A stretch of 64,000 bases of DNA. Source: Anodontia alba. Lineage: Eukaryota > Mollusca > Bivalvia > Lucinida > Lucinidae. Shown in pieces: positions 41,206-51,694 of this stretch. Under the pieces are notes generated by a model. It was not told the origin of the DNA. It did not search any database and saw only the letters and a program-made list of their open reading frames with translations. The position numbers were made by a program, and so were the translations under genes. The stretch is from NCBI GenBank assembly GCA_964016985.1, contig OZ024826.1, positions 43,326,978 through 43,390,977 of the forward strand, given 5' to 3'. The stretch's first letter is position 1. The number at the start of each line of letters is the position of its first letter.

Positions 41206-41804
41206 GCTATATGAGAACACCAATCAACTAATAATATTATATATCCAAGACATATTATATATCCAAGAAAAAGAATTCATTTTTATTTGCTTTTCATTTT
41301 TATCACTTGGAACTTCCTATTTTTCATAATTCTATGCAGCCACCTTTTCTTATTCCTATGATATAATAGCCACTTTAAATTGTGTTCAGTTTCTTCTGAC
41401 AATTCAAATTGTGACTGTAGCCAAACATGTCTTATCGGGTTAATCTTTGTATGGAACTTTTGAACCTCCAAACAACTTTCGTTACAAAAATTTGCAAATT
41501 TATTCACTTTTACTTATTTTATTCAGTTTGTTCAGTGTTGTGGTTATTATCCAAGGCAGATCACATGCATAATTCATGAGGATGTTGTCCATTGAACACC
41601 AGTAGATAAAGCTTTATTTTTCCTATGGGAAATGAACATGCACAGTTTCAAAATGTAATTTATTACTATATTTACTTTAATTGTGTACCTACAGATAAAC
41701 AAAAAAAGAAAATTGGAATCCTGTTAATTATTCTTTTCCTTTTAATAAAATATTTTGGCAGTGCAATACACTGTAATAATTAACATTAAGAAATGTATTT
41801 GTAA
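41206..41804. other. Unassigned intron 1 DNA
   Basis: The minus-strand frame at 41283-41507 (74 codons) has no recognisable similarity and no splice signals with correct phase for the host gene. Nothing else recognised. Confidence 0.3.
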
Positions 41805-42540
41805 AACACTATGCCCCCAACTATATGCTTGTCCATACCAAATGCCAGTTGGAAAGGGGCATAACTCTGACAAAATTGATTTGATTCTTTTCAAAAGTTA
41901 ACAAGTTTAAAATGCCCAATTTATCAAAGGGGCCATAACTCTGGAAAAATAAGACACTTTTATTTATTTATTATTATTTTTTTTCTTTTTTTTAATTTAA
42001 TCAGGTAATCTACTCATCATCCCCTATCAGCTGACTAAGTTGCCTCCAGCTCAAATAGTGTCCGAGATATCTTGCTGACAAGTTTAAAATGTCAAAAGTT
42101 TCAAAAGAACATAACTCCAATAAATTAAGAGGATTTTTTTTTTTTTTTTTTTTAATTTAACCAGGTAATCTATTCATCATCTGCTATCAGCTGACCAAGT
42201 TTCAATCACCTAGCTCAAAATGTCAAAATTTTCAAAGGGCATATATAACGATGTAACTAATTGCTGAATTTTTTAATTTCAATTTTATCAGGTATCTACT
42301 TATCATCCCCTATCTGCTGACCAAGTTCTTTGAGATATCTTGCTGACAATATTTCATTCTGATTTCTCAAAGGGGTATAACTCCAGAAATGGAGGTAACT
42401 TGGACAAGAAAAAAATACAGGTCTGCTATGTTTTTCATGAGGAATTCATACATGAAATTTCAAAACCCTAGCATGCACTGTTCATGAGATATGGCATGCA
42501 TCAGATTTCACCAAGATGATCCCAATCGAATGTATAATTA
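41805..42540 (+). repeat. Diverged tandem repeats with GGGGCATAACTCTG words
   Basis: AAAGGGGCATAACTCTG, ATCCCCTATCAGCTGACTAA, GATATCTTGCTGACAA recur three to four times between 41860 and 42400, with poly-T insertions. Similar layout to the other modular arrays but more decayed. Confidence 0.55.
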
Positions 42541-42857
42541 CAAGTAATCACTGGTACAGAACACAGATTAAAGAACTCAATCCAAGAAACTGTCAGAATG
42601 GTTGAAATAAAATCCTTAAAAGGTGAATGTTTGACATATGTCAACAAGTTATTTTCACTCCTTAATCTGTGATACAAATCCTAAGGTGAAATATGAAAAT
42701 CATATTCCATACAACCATGATCCAATAATAAACTCCTCAGAATACTATATAATGACAATGACACAATTTTGTCCAAAATCGGCTTATCTACAGGTCATTT
42801 ACTGAAGGTAGGGAAGTTACAAAGACTTCTATAAGCAAGCTATGGCAAGCCCAGGTA

Positions 42858-43063
42858 TACCGTATAGACCCTAAATATCGGGACACACTCCTTAATAAGC
42901 ATACCTATCCTAGTTCAATTTTCCTACCTGTTGATTTATTTAAAACCACTGGATGAGTGGCAAACAGTGAGGACCCTGATCAGACCCGCATTCCACCGCA
43001 TCTGATTTGGGTCGTCATTGTTTGCTCGGGCCTGTCTGTCAGAATACTTATGATAAATACAAT
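42858..43063. mobile_element. Type 3a palindromic MITE
   Basis: Left TACCGTATAGACCCTAAATA, right CAGAATACTTATGATAAATA. Stem GCAAACAGTGAGGACCCTGA, CAGACCCGCATTCCACCGCA and partial complement. Confidence 0.65.
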
Positions 43064-43329
43064 AATCTCCTATCAAATCTGGCGTATTACAGAGTGCATG
43101 GTATGTAAACAATAACCAAATTTGAACAATTTACAACCCTTTGAGAAATTTAACGGCCATTCAAAAGTGTAAAATAGGGATATGATCGATATTTAAGTAT
43201 GTGAAATAGTTCTCAATTTATAACATGAAGGTGTATTACTATTCTAATAGAGTAACACCTAAATTTTGTTATGTACACTATTATGTACAAACAAATTAAG
43301 ATATTATCCATGAAAGAGACAATCTGTCA

Positions 43330-43826
43330 AAGGAACTTTAACCTTTACCACTCTCTGGGCAAATTCAACAAAAACTAATTATACCATTTTTTTTTATTTT
43401 TTCGCAAAAATAGGCTTTGCTATTTCATGCAAATTGTCTCAGACATGATGAAAACATACCTACATAATTTTGACCCCCTTAAACCCTGCTTTTATATAGT
43501 AAAACTGGAGTTTACAGGGGTATACATTATTTTCTTATTTCTGCTCAAAAACATAGGTTGTGGGTACTCATTAGAATTGCCTTACTGAGGTGGCTCTAAG
43601 GAGTACCCACAATCTATGTTTCGAGCAGAAATATGAAACATATCAGAATTTTTATCTGAAAACTTTCATTTTTTGGTGGTAAAATTATCAATATATTTGG
43701 AGAAGCATGTTTTCGTAATGAGGAGACAATTTGCATGAAATGTCAAAATCTATTATCTGGAGAAAATAAGAAAAATATTTCAAAATGATATCTGCTGAAA
43801 TTTTTTCCCAGCTGGCTAAGTGTTAA
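43330..43826. mobile_element. Type 4 MITE with a type 2 MITE in its loop
   Basis: Left CTTTAACCTTTACCACTCTC, arm CATGCAAATTGTCTCAGA to 43443, then type 2 copy 14 (43444-43720), then AGGAGACAATTTGCATGAAA and right CCCAGCTGGCTAAGTGTTAA. Confidence 0.8.
43444..43720 (+). mobile_element. Type 2 palindromic MITE, copy 14
   Basis: Termini CATGATGAAAACATACC and inverse CATTACGAAAACATGC. Complete stem. Inserted at the centre of symmetry of the host palindrome. Confidence 0.8.
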
Positions 43827-44161
43827 TTAAGCGGCTATTAAGAGATATTTACTAACTACATGTATTGACAATTTTTCACTTCAATCAAATAACTGCAGAC
43901 AATTACAAATGAAAAATAAACAACACCTGGTGCAGACAGGAAAACTTGCCCAAAACAAAATTTGTCCATCAGATGAGAAAAAATAACATGATTTGATATA
44001 AGGGTCACTGCAGAGGTAGGGGCAGAATGGAGTAGGGTTTGCAATGAACAATTATTTGGACCAGTATCCAACATCAAATAAAAGGCCGCAGACCAAGTCT
44101 CCCCCGACATTTGAAATGTCAGTATGTGGTGAATGCCAAGACAAGAACTTCTGCTGACAAA

Positions 44162-44660
44162 GGGTCATAACTCTGGTAAAAAGCAGTCAAAGGTGACCTC
44201 GGTATAATATGATCCTCTTCAGGTCATGGCAACAATAACTGGAAGGTTTCACTAAAATCCACTGAAAACTGCAAGAGGGGTTGGACAGACAAGACTTACT
44301 GTTGACAAATTTCCAAAGGGCTATAACTCTGGTAAAAATCAGTCGAGCATGACCTTCATAAAATATGATCATCTTCAGGTCATGGGAATAATAACTGGAA
44401 AGTTTCATCAAAATCTGCTGAAAACAGTAGGAGATGCGGAGACAAGATTGTGTCTATGGACGGACTGGCAGAGGGATGGATGGGCTGAAAATTGCCAAAC
44501 TCTGGTAAAAATCAGTCGAGCAAGACCTCGATAAAATATGATCATCTTCAGGTCATGGGGACTATAACTGGAAAGTTTCATCAAAATCCCTTGAAAACTG
44601 TATGAGGAGTTGCAGTGCATATGGACAGACGGACGAACCCATTACTATAGTCCCTTTCGA
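44162..44660 (+). repeat. Tandem array of ~170-bp then shorter units, three to four copies
   Basis: TAACTCTGGTAAAAATCAGT, CGAGCATGACCTTCATAAAA, ATGATCATCTTCAGGTCATG and GGAAAGTTTCATCAAAATCC recur at about 44170, 44330 and 44500. The tail has GACAGACGGACGAACCC. The short ORFs on both strands are repeat-derived. Confidence 0.75.
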
Positions 44661-44799
44661 CTAACGTCAGGGGACAATCAATTATATATTTCACACCTAT
44701 CCAGGCATTCAGGGAACATAATGTTTTGAGACTTTAACATAAAAACTTTAATAAAACAAAATCTTAAGTGTGAGACCTTGACCTCAATGCATTAGGTAT

Positions 44800-44885
44800 T
44801 ATGTACAAACAAATTAAGGGAGACAATCTGTCAAAGAAACTTTAACCTTTACCACTCTCTGGGCAAATTCAACAAATGACAAGTG

Positions 44886-44888
<3 letters not shown>
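44800..44888 (+). repeat. Left part of a type 4 element interrupted by transposons
   Basis: TATTATGTACAAACAAATTA, GACAATCTGTCAAAGAAACT, TTAACCTTTACCACTCTCTG match 43270-43370 almost exactly, including DNA outside the MITE. The right half of the palindrome (GAGGAGACACTTTGCATGAA) appears only at 47740, beyond the two transposons. Confidence 0.6.

Positions 44889-44927
<39 letters not shown>
44889..44927 (+). repeat. (AT)n microsatellite
   Basis: About 19 uninterrupted AT units, directly adjoining the left end of the Tc1-like element. Short TATATATA stretches also lie at 46363-46370 and from 47711. Confidence 0.95.
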
Positions 44928-44928
<1 letters not shown>

Positions 44929-46362
44929 TAGCGGAAAAAAGAAACGCAAGTATTAATTCTGGGGTTGTATTTTTAAAGAAAATTGTGGATTTCATTTGAT
45001 TGTTTAATTTTTTTTAATTCTTTATTTCATTTGCTGTTAAATGCTATTGGTTTAGTGTCGTATAGCAGACGACGTTTGCAATAAATAGTGTTAAACACAG
45101 ACACCCAACTTTATTGAATAATGGGTATCAATAGCGCGTGTGTCCACCACGGGCTGCTAAGAGCTAGCTGGAGCTGTGCGACGTTGTTTGGTATGTTGAC
45201 GCGCTTCCTGACCCTCCTGTCCAACGCATCCCAAAGGTGCTCGATTGGGTTTAAATCTGGACTGTATGGGGGCCAATCGAGCACTTGGACATTATTCTGG
45301 TTGAGGAAGTCGCGACAAACCCTGGCAAGATGTGGTCTCGCGTTGTCATGCTGAAACATGAGATTATGAGCACTGACAAGCGGGAGGACGTGAGGCATAA
45401 GCACCTGACCCCGATAGCGTACGGCTGTAAGATTACCCTGAATAACCACTAGGGGCGTTTTCACCCCATGAGAAATCCAACCCCAAACCATTACAGACCC
45501 CCCCCCCCCCAAATCTGTCGACTTCTTGTACGCAAGCGTAAGAATACCACTCACCAAGACGTCGATACACTCGTTGTCGCCTATCTGACTGCTGAAGCGA
45601 AAATCGCGACTCACCGCTGAACATTACACGCCGCCAGTCAGCCAGTCGAAACCGATTTGGTGCATGGGCACGCAGCCATTGCATGCGGCGTTGACGTCGC
45701 CTGGGCGTAAGGTTCGGGCCCACGTAAGGACGGCGTGGACGTAAATCGAACTCTCGCAAGCGATTTCTGACTGTCCTTGGACACACATGACGGTCATGTG
45801 TTCCGATAACTTCTCTTGCGGTCTCTGTAGCCGTCCTTAACCTGTTAGGAAGGTGTACAAGACGTATACGTCTATCTTGAAGTTGCGTCGTAACGCGCGG
45901 ACGTCCGCTTCTAGGACTGTCAGTTAAGCTACCGGTAGCTCTAAGACGCTGAACTAAGCACAATATCGTCAACTCGTGCACCCCAAATTGCTGTGCGACG
46001 TCACGTTGCGACCGACCCTGCAAAATTAGAGCAATAGCTCTACCCCTATCCAGTTGCGATAAGCGTACCATTTCTCTCAACAAACTCAAACAACAAACGT
46101 TTTGTGCAACCGATACGAATGGAACGAAAGTTCGATTTGGTAATGTGTTAAAGTCTCTACCACGGGACACTACCCGTGCAGCACGGATATAACGAAATTC
46201 AGGTACAACGATATTGTGTAGCCTGTGTTCACACTTCAGTGATTTTGTGTGATCGATACACGGGGAAGTACACTAATGTCACCAAATACAGAAAACTAGA
46301 TCAGTTTGTTCACAAACTTTCAGTATTTAAAAATTTGAACTTGCGTTTCTTTTTTCCCCAAG
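44928..46362 (-). mobile_element. Tc1-like transposon, 1435 bp, inactive
   Basis: Terminal inverted repeats: left CTAGCGGAAAAAAGAAACGC (44928 on) and right inverse CTTGGGGAAAAAAGAAACGC (to 46362), each followed by AAGT; ~24 bp with two mismatches. Both ends adjoin TA, the Tc1/mariner target. A single transposase gene on the minus strand occupies most of it. It is somewhat shorter than a typical ~1.6-kb Tc1 element. Confidence 0.9.
45111..46071 (-). pseudogene. Tc1-like transposase, DD34E, broken
   Basis: Starts MVRLSQLDRGRAIALILQGR, with two helix-turn-helix units in the first ~120 residues (QRDVAQQFGV and PRTVRNRLREFDLRPRRPYV), a GRPR hinge motif (RSGRPR), then the catalytic domain. The usual FSDESRF reads FSGESRF, so the first catalytic Asp is lost. 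HDNARPH and SPDLNPIEHLWD keep the other two acids, spaced 34. The frame breaks at a G run (45499-45512) between GGGG and VMVWGW. The expected C-terminal GGHTRY is only present in another frame at about 45128, after a probable internal deletion. Three lesions make activity unlikely. Confidence 0.9.
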
Positions 46363-46370
46363 TATATATA

Positions 46371-47710
46371 CGAGGGATGTTTGAAATGAATTGCTTATTG
46401 TCCTCTAGCTCGATATCCACGTGGGGCATGATAAAAACCAATACATACCTGTATAGGGTTATTCAATAACTACACAATGGTGTATAAATGTACATGTTAG
46501 ACTAAGTGTAAGACATAAAATTTGCCATTTGAATACACGCAGTCATTGACCACTGCAGTAAAAATGGTTGGTAGAAGCGTCGACAAAAAAGATGAAATAC
46601 GGGCTTACATCAAAGCTCGCTCAAAACTTGGTTGTTCTTTGAAGAAGCTGATGACTGAAATTTCTACTGCTTTTGGACCTTCTTGTGTGTCTTATGACAC
46701 AGTTCGGCAGTGGAAAAAGAAATTTGAGTCTGGTGTAGAGTCCATCAAAAATGCACCGAAATCAGGTAGGCCAAAATCTGCATCTCGTAAAGAAATTGTT
46801 TCCAAAATAAAGGAAATCATTGAAGGAAATGCCAGATTTACAGTTCGTGATATTGCATGAAAGGTAGGCATATCACTATCAACGGTTCACCTTAATTTGA
46901 AGAAGCATTTGAAAGTCAGAAAGATTTCTGCTAGATGGGTGCCACATCTGTTGACTGACGAGCAAAAGAGGCAACGGGTTAAAGTGGCCAAAAAGCTGCT
47001 TCAAATGTTTCCAAAATATGACAAAAAGCAGTTTGCCAATGTCGTCACAGGTGATGAAACCTGGGTCCATTATTTTGAGCCCGTCAGAAAGTTTAGCAAT
47101 AAGATCTGGGCTAATAAACACAGCAAACGCCCAATAATTGCCAAACATTCTTTGAGTACAAAGAAGGTTTTGTATGCAATCTTCTTCTCTGGTGAAGGAG
47201 TCGCAATAAAAGTGCCAGTGAAAAAGGGCAAAAGCATCACCTGAAAGTACTACAAAGACGTAGTACTGAAGAAACTGAAAAAGTATTATCAGAAACTACG
47301 CCCTGCCACTGGTTTTAAACATGTCCGTCTTCTACATGACAATGCCCCAGCTCATACCTCCGCAATAGTTACGGCGTTTTTGAAGAAAGAAAAAGTAACT
47401 ATTTTGCCTCAACCCCCGTATTCCCCAGACCTTGCCCCATGTGATTTCTTTTTGTTTCCGAAATTGAAAGCATTCCTTGCTGGGCGGAAATACCAGTCCC
47501 GACAGGCACTTGGATCTGCCATTCATCAGTACCTTATTACTGTGCCCAAATCAGCGTACCGCGACGCCTTCAAGAAGTGGTTACATCGGCTGAAACTTTG
47601 CATTTCTAGCCATGGGGAGTACTTCCAGGGCATGAAATGAGTACTTTTGGGCTAACTTGAAATTTGAAGTCTCCAGATAGAAATAAGCAATTCATTTCGA
47701 ACATCCCTCA
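46371..47710 (+). mobile_element. mariner transposon, 1340 bp, near intact
   Basis: Terminal inverted repeats: left CGAGGGATGTTTGAAATGAA, right inverse TGAGGGATGTTCGAAATGAA, both continuing TTGCTTATT, ~29 bp with few mismatches, bounded by TATA. Only TATATATA separates it from the Tc1-like element. Length and ends fit a complete mariner. Confidence 0.9.
46564..47640 (+). pseudogene. mariner transposase, DD34D, two in-frame TGA codons
   Basis: One frame runs the full length: MVGRSVDKKDEIRAYIKARS, HTH regions up to ~residue 125, GRPKS linker, then GDETWVH (first Asp), LLHDNAPAHT (second Asp) and SPDLAPCDFFLFPKL (third Asp, spaced 34). It ends at GEYFQGMK-stop, 358 codons, normal for mariner. 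It is broken only by TGA at 46858-46860 (after RFTVRDIA) and at 47242-47244 (after KKGKSIT). The first is one C-to-T change from CGA, the second one change from GGA, and both residues (Arg; Gly) fit the family. Otherwise all catalytic residues are present. Confidence 0.9.
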
Positions 47711-48767
47711 TATATAAATATATATATATTTTTTTTGTTTCTCAGAGGAGACACTTTGCATGAAATGTGAAAGCCTATTCTCCTAGGTTCAAGGTCACTG
47801 GCCTGAACTGAACTGAGCCTTGAGCCAGACCATTTAACACCAGTCTAAATATTAACAAATAATCTAGGCATTCAAGAGGTATAGATCTTCAAAAACTTAA
47901 ATAATACAATTTTTCTGAGTCCCTTCTGCAAAAGCTTTCCTTGACCATGTCCTCTTCACAACTCCTAAATTTTCAAAATATATTATGAGGGAATCACAGG
48001 GGTACATATATAGACCTTTTTAAACACTATGTCACACAATAAACATCATTCAAAACCTCTTTAACGCAGAGTACATTTTAGCCTCGTTCCTGTTGGATGG
48101 CAGAAAGTTGTTGTTTACGTTTACCGAACAGTATAATTGCTGATGTTTATTCAGAAAAATAAAACAGTTTCATTCATCAAAAGTTTCTTTTCAGAAGAGA
48201 TTCTCACTGAGAGATCATTTAAATGTCATAACCAGAAATATTAAGATATATTTTGACTATATACTAGCTAAAACGAAGCGTAAAAATGATCACTATAAAG
48301 CAATATTACTGTTGCGCGTGAGCCTGCTGATATCAGAAAAATATCTCTGAAACAGTTGTATTCGTCTTAGGAAAAGCAGTCAGGTTGCTTCTTAAAGCTG
48401 TATTTTAAGCACTAGATAAAATTTACGATTAAATATTAACCAGAAGTGATTTATTTTCCAAGTAAACTTGGGCTTGAATCCGTTGGTATCAATGGGACCA
48501 GAAATGCTTTTGCCATCCACAATTTTTGGTCATGTGACATAACATTGTAATCACATGGTCAGTAGCCCGAATAAAAACAATAACATGAAAAAGGTCTATA
48601 CATAGATTCTTTAATGTAACGATAGACTTAGACTTGGGTCCATTCATTTTGTATGTAGAATATGGCATCACCTTAGAGCAAAAATTTATTTTTTGTGCTT
48701 TTTACCGTCTGGTACATTTTCTACTGGTTTATCTCAGTTATAAAGGTGTATTGCTCTTCAGTTAATT
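47711..48767. other. Type 4 remnant then unassigned DNA
   Basis: 47735-47795 holds TTTCTCAGAGGAGACACTTT, GCATGAAATGTGAAAGCC, the right arm of the interrupted type 4 element. From 47800 to 48767 nothing is recognised; two TCAGTT-like short words repeat. No exon signals with the correct phase seen. Confidence 0.4.
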
Positions 48768-48981
48768 CTTAACCCTTGTCCTGCTGAATAAATTAAGAAG
48801 CCACACCCATTTCTAATTTTCAGCCAATCAGATTACTTGATCAAGGTTGCTGATATAGATTCACATACTTAATGGCAAACAATGCAGATCCAGATCAGTT
48901 GGCTTCTTCAGAAGCCAACTGATCTGGTCTGCACTGTTTGAAAAGGCAGGGTATATCCGGGCTCAGCAGGATAAGGGTTAA
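48768..48981. mobile_element. Type 3b palindromic MITE
   Basis: Left CTTAACCCTTGTCCTGCTGA, right CAGCAGGATAAGGGTTAA. Stem GCAAACAATGCAGATCCAGA, TCAGTTGGCTTCTTCAGAAG and complement with one base missing. Confidence 0.75.
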
Positions 48982-49069
48982 GGTAAAATACTTTCTTTGT
49001 TTTCTTCTCTTATTTCTAATGGCTTCCAAATGGCTGGAGTCATTATATTAGAAGATGATCACTGATCAC

Positions 49070-49261
49070 AATTCCAGATAAGGCATTTGCTTCATCCAGA
49101 AAGTACTGATATTTTTCTTATTGCTTGTCAAAAAATATCTGTTGTGGGTACTCATATTACAAGTGCCTCACCGAGGTGCTCATAATGAGTACCTACAACA
49201 TATATTTTCATGGAGAAGAAGAAAAAAATCATATGTGGATACCCAACAACTTGAGTTATGA
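49070..49261. mobile_element. Type 1 palindromic MITE
   Basis: Left ATTCCAGATAAGGCATTTGC, right AACAACTTGAGTTATG. Stem CTGTTGTGGGTACTCATATT with imperfect complement. Confidence 0.6.
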
Positions 49262-49269
49262 GTGTATAA

Positions 49270-49480
49270 GAAGTGAACTTTAACCTTTAATTTGCTGAGT
49301 TTAAACTCTAAGCATACAACAGTTTATTCCTTTTTTTTTTAATTTTTCACTGAAAATAAGATAAAAAAAAAATCATTCAAATCATTTGGAGACGATACAA
49401 ATGAAACATTCAGTTCTGTTTTCTTGGAAATAAGAAAAAATGCTCCTAATCTGTAATCTGTTAATTTCACCTACAACATA
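49270..49480. mobile_element. Type 4-like MITE, diverged
   Basis: CTTTAACCTTTAATTTGCTG, ATTTTTCACTGAAAATAAG, ATTCAAATCATTTGGAGACG, TTTTCTTGGAAATAAGAAAA and AATCTGTAATCTGTTAATTT follow the type 4 order with many changes. Confidence 0.4.
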
Positions 49481-49739
49481 CAAGGAGACAACTGAGGAGG
49501 GATGAGTTAAGGCAGCTGTCAAAAATGCTATAATTAGTTTTCAAAGTTTCCGGTTCTGTTTCTTCATAACTGCTGGGTGTAATTAAGACAGCTCAAATAT
49601 TTAGCATTTTGCTTTTTGTTCAAGTTTTTTCTTTTCTATATCTTGTTCTACAGGTACCTGGATGCAGAACATACCAAAGTTTGGCAAAATAACCAGTAAA
49701 TTTCTCACCCATGTTAACACCCACCACAGAAGTGAGAAC

Positions 49740-50345
49740 CTAGTGAAGTGATACTCTTTCAAGGGAGATAGCTTTCAAAACTGTTTTGCCTCCCTTCTGA
49801 AAAGTGATCTATTCTCTTCTGGAAAGGGATTTACTCTAAAAGGAAAGAAATTTGTCCACTCTTTAGAAATTTGCTCCATAGGGGAGCAATTTCTTTCCTT
49901 TTAGAATCTGTAAGAAACAGGTAGTCACAAAAGTTGTCCCCCTCATAAAACAATGGCAAAAAATTTACCAAGTAGGCTAATTAATGCTTTAAAACTCTTG
50001 GCTACAGAGGCCCCACACCACTGCAGCATGCCAACTGCACAGCCGCTAAACAGCTCTGATGTTCTTGTGGTTACAGGTTCAAATCTGGCTCAAGACCTCT
50101 GATGACAATACAGTTTTCGAAGGCAGTGCCTTTAACATGATATCAATTGATCTTTGACAGTAAAACTATTTCGAATAAATTTGGGACATTTCATGGACCT
50201 AACTCCATCAAAATTGTTTTGTCTCCCTCATGAAAAAGGGTCTATTCTAAAAGGAAAGAATTTGCTTCCCTTGAGGGAAAGTTCTTTCCCTTAAGACCAG
50301 ACCCCTTACCCTTCAGAAAAAATTCTTTCCTTTTAGAGTCAAAAA
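49740..50345. repeat. Repeats with CTAAAAGGAAAGAAATTGCT stems
   Basis: Two related units (about 49790-49915 and 50205-50340) carry TTTTGTCTCCCT, GGGATCTATTCT-like, CTAAAAGGAAAGAA and an inverted GCTCC/GGAGC or CCCTTGAGGG centre, ending TTCTTTCCTTTTAGA. A third, inverted, lies at 53690-53840. Between them is unassigned DNA. Confidence 0.5.
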
Positions 50346-50475
50346 CACCTTTTAAGAAGGTGCTTGGTGCACAGGAAGCACTTCTAATGTGTAACCAAGA
50401 TTAGTTTTTATGGAGAAATAAGAAAAAATAATCCCAGAACTGTCACTAAATATACCTCTTTAACAAGTGCTCTGA
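50346..50475. repeat. Type 1b MITE, right half
   Basis: GGAAGCACTTCTAATGTGTA, GGAGAAATAAGAAAAAATAA, TCCCAGAACTGTCACTAAAT, CTCTTTAACAAGTGCT match the right side of 9005-9196. Confidence 0.55.
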
Positions 50476-50588
50476 GACACCTGAACTCCTTACCGTAAAG
50501 ATCAGGATCAATGTTTGCTCAGGCATGTCTGTTCCAAGTGCTGATCCAGATGGGGTCTCACCATTTTGCCTCAAAAGTTCAGTTTGGG

Positions 50589-51016
50589 TACTGTATTTAC
50601 TCTAAAATATTTGCATGCCTTAATTGCTTTTTACCTTAACCCATTGTATACTGAATGGACTCTCCCACACTATATATTGGAAGAGTCCAATTTCAATTTT
50701 AGGTATGTCCGGCTATGAGGTTTACATATTTCTAGAGAAAAAAGGCTAAACTATTTGCAAACAGTGGAGACTCTGATCAGACGCTGCGGTCTGCGGCATC
50801 TGATCTGGGTCTGCACTGTTTACCAATTACCCTATTATGGGTCTCCAGACTACAATGGGTTAAACTAAAATTTCAACAAGATCATTTTATTACCTAAAAA
50901 ACATGTCTGAAATTGCTGGATGAGTCGCAAAGTGTATAGACCCTGATCAGATGCCGCAGAATGCGGCATCTGATCTGGGTCTATATTGTTTGCCCAGACC
51001 TTTCTGTTTGAATACT
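50589..51016. mobile_element. Type 3a MITE with a nested type 3c MITE
   Basis: Left ACTGTATTTACTCTAAAATA; after TTTTTACC the type 3c element enters (50636-50863). The 3a arm resumes ACTAAAATTTCAACAAGATC, has its own palindrome (GCCGCAGAATGCGG centre) and ends TGAATACTTGGGGTAACTGG. Confidence 0.7.
50636..50863. mobile_element. Type 3c palindromic MITE
   Basis: Left TTAACCCATTGTATACTGAA, right GACTACAATGGGTTAA. Stem GCAAACAGTGGAGACTCTGA, TCAGACGCTGCGGTCTGCGG and complement. Body has AATTTTAGGTATGTCCGGCT. Confidence 0.75.
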
Positions 51017-51019
51017 TGG

Positions 51020-51348
51020 GGTAACTGGATCAATTCAAAACCCCTCAGAAATTTTGAACTTCCTATTAAATAACCTGTGTTCAAACATTTATGGTATAAC
51101 TATGGTAACATCTTTATCTTTTTCTCAGGACACAAAACAATGCAAAACCTGGAACCGCCTCTGATAAACAGAAATGAAACATATTTTTCGCCCTTTCCCA
51201 GGTCATAAGCAGAGAGTATCTCTGTTTTCATGATTTTATCATGATATTACACAATATGCCTCAGATCTTCCAGAGCCTGAAAATTAACAGAACAGACAAA
51301 CCTAGCTTGTTGCAGATAATGGAACAATTAATATTCTATAAATAAAGG
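51020..51348. other. Unassigned intron 1 DNA
   Basis: No repeat or exon recognised. Confidence 0.3.
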
Positions 51349-51543
51349 CATAGCTCCAGGTAAGATGGGGTATCTGTGTGATATTTTTCTAATTTCTGCA
51401 TGTAAAGATATGTTGTTGGTATTCATTAGAAGTGCCTCACTGAGGCACTTCTAATCAGTAAGCACAACATGTTTTTTGTGGAGAAATAAGAAAAATATCA
51501 TTAATTTTTGGATGATAAAAAAAAGCATTATCTGGAGATATGA
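51349..51543. mobile_element. Type 1 palindromic MITE
   Basis: Left CATAGCTCCAGGTAAGATGG, right GCATTATCTGGAGATATG. Stem GTTGGTATTCATTAGAAGTG, CCTCACTGAGGC and complement. Confidence 0.75.
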
Positions 51544-51694
51544 TGCACATGAAAAATGCCTGCTCACCTGTCAAGAGAAGCTGCTTAATATATTATTATT
51601 GTGCAAGTAAAAATCTGTTATTATTTTTTGATGAAATCACATCATGTGAGCTGCCAAATGTGATCAATGCAGTTTTCAAACATCAGAAATCATA

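Noticed and set aside
41283..41507. 74-codon minus-strand frame as an additional exon of the host gene
   Set aside because: No acceptor/donor pair gives the phase needed between exons 1 and 2, and the composition is not like the neighbouring exons.
45121..45354. 77-codon plus-strand frame
   Set aside because: It is the opposite strand of the Tc1 transposase C-terminal region.
46858..47244. TGA read as an amino acid (recoding or alternative code) in the mariner transposase
   Set aside because: Host exons in the window give no sign of an altered code, and single-base decay of CGA and GGA explains both stops.
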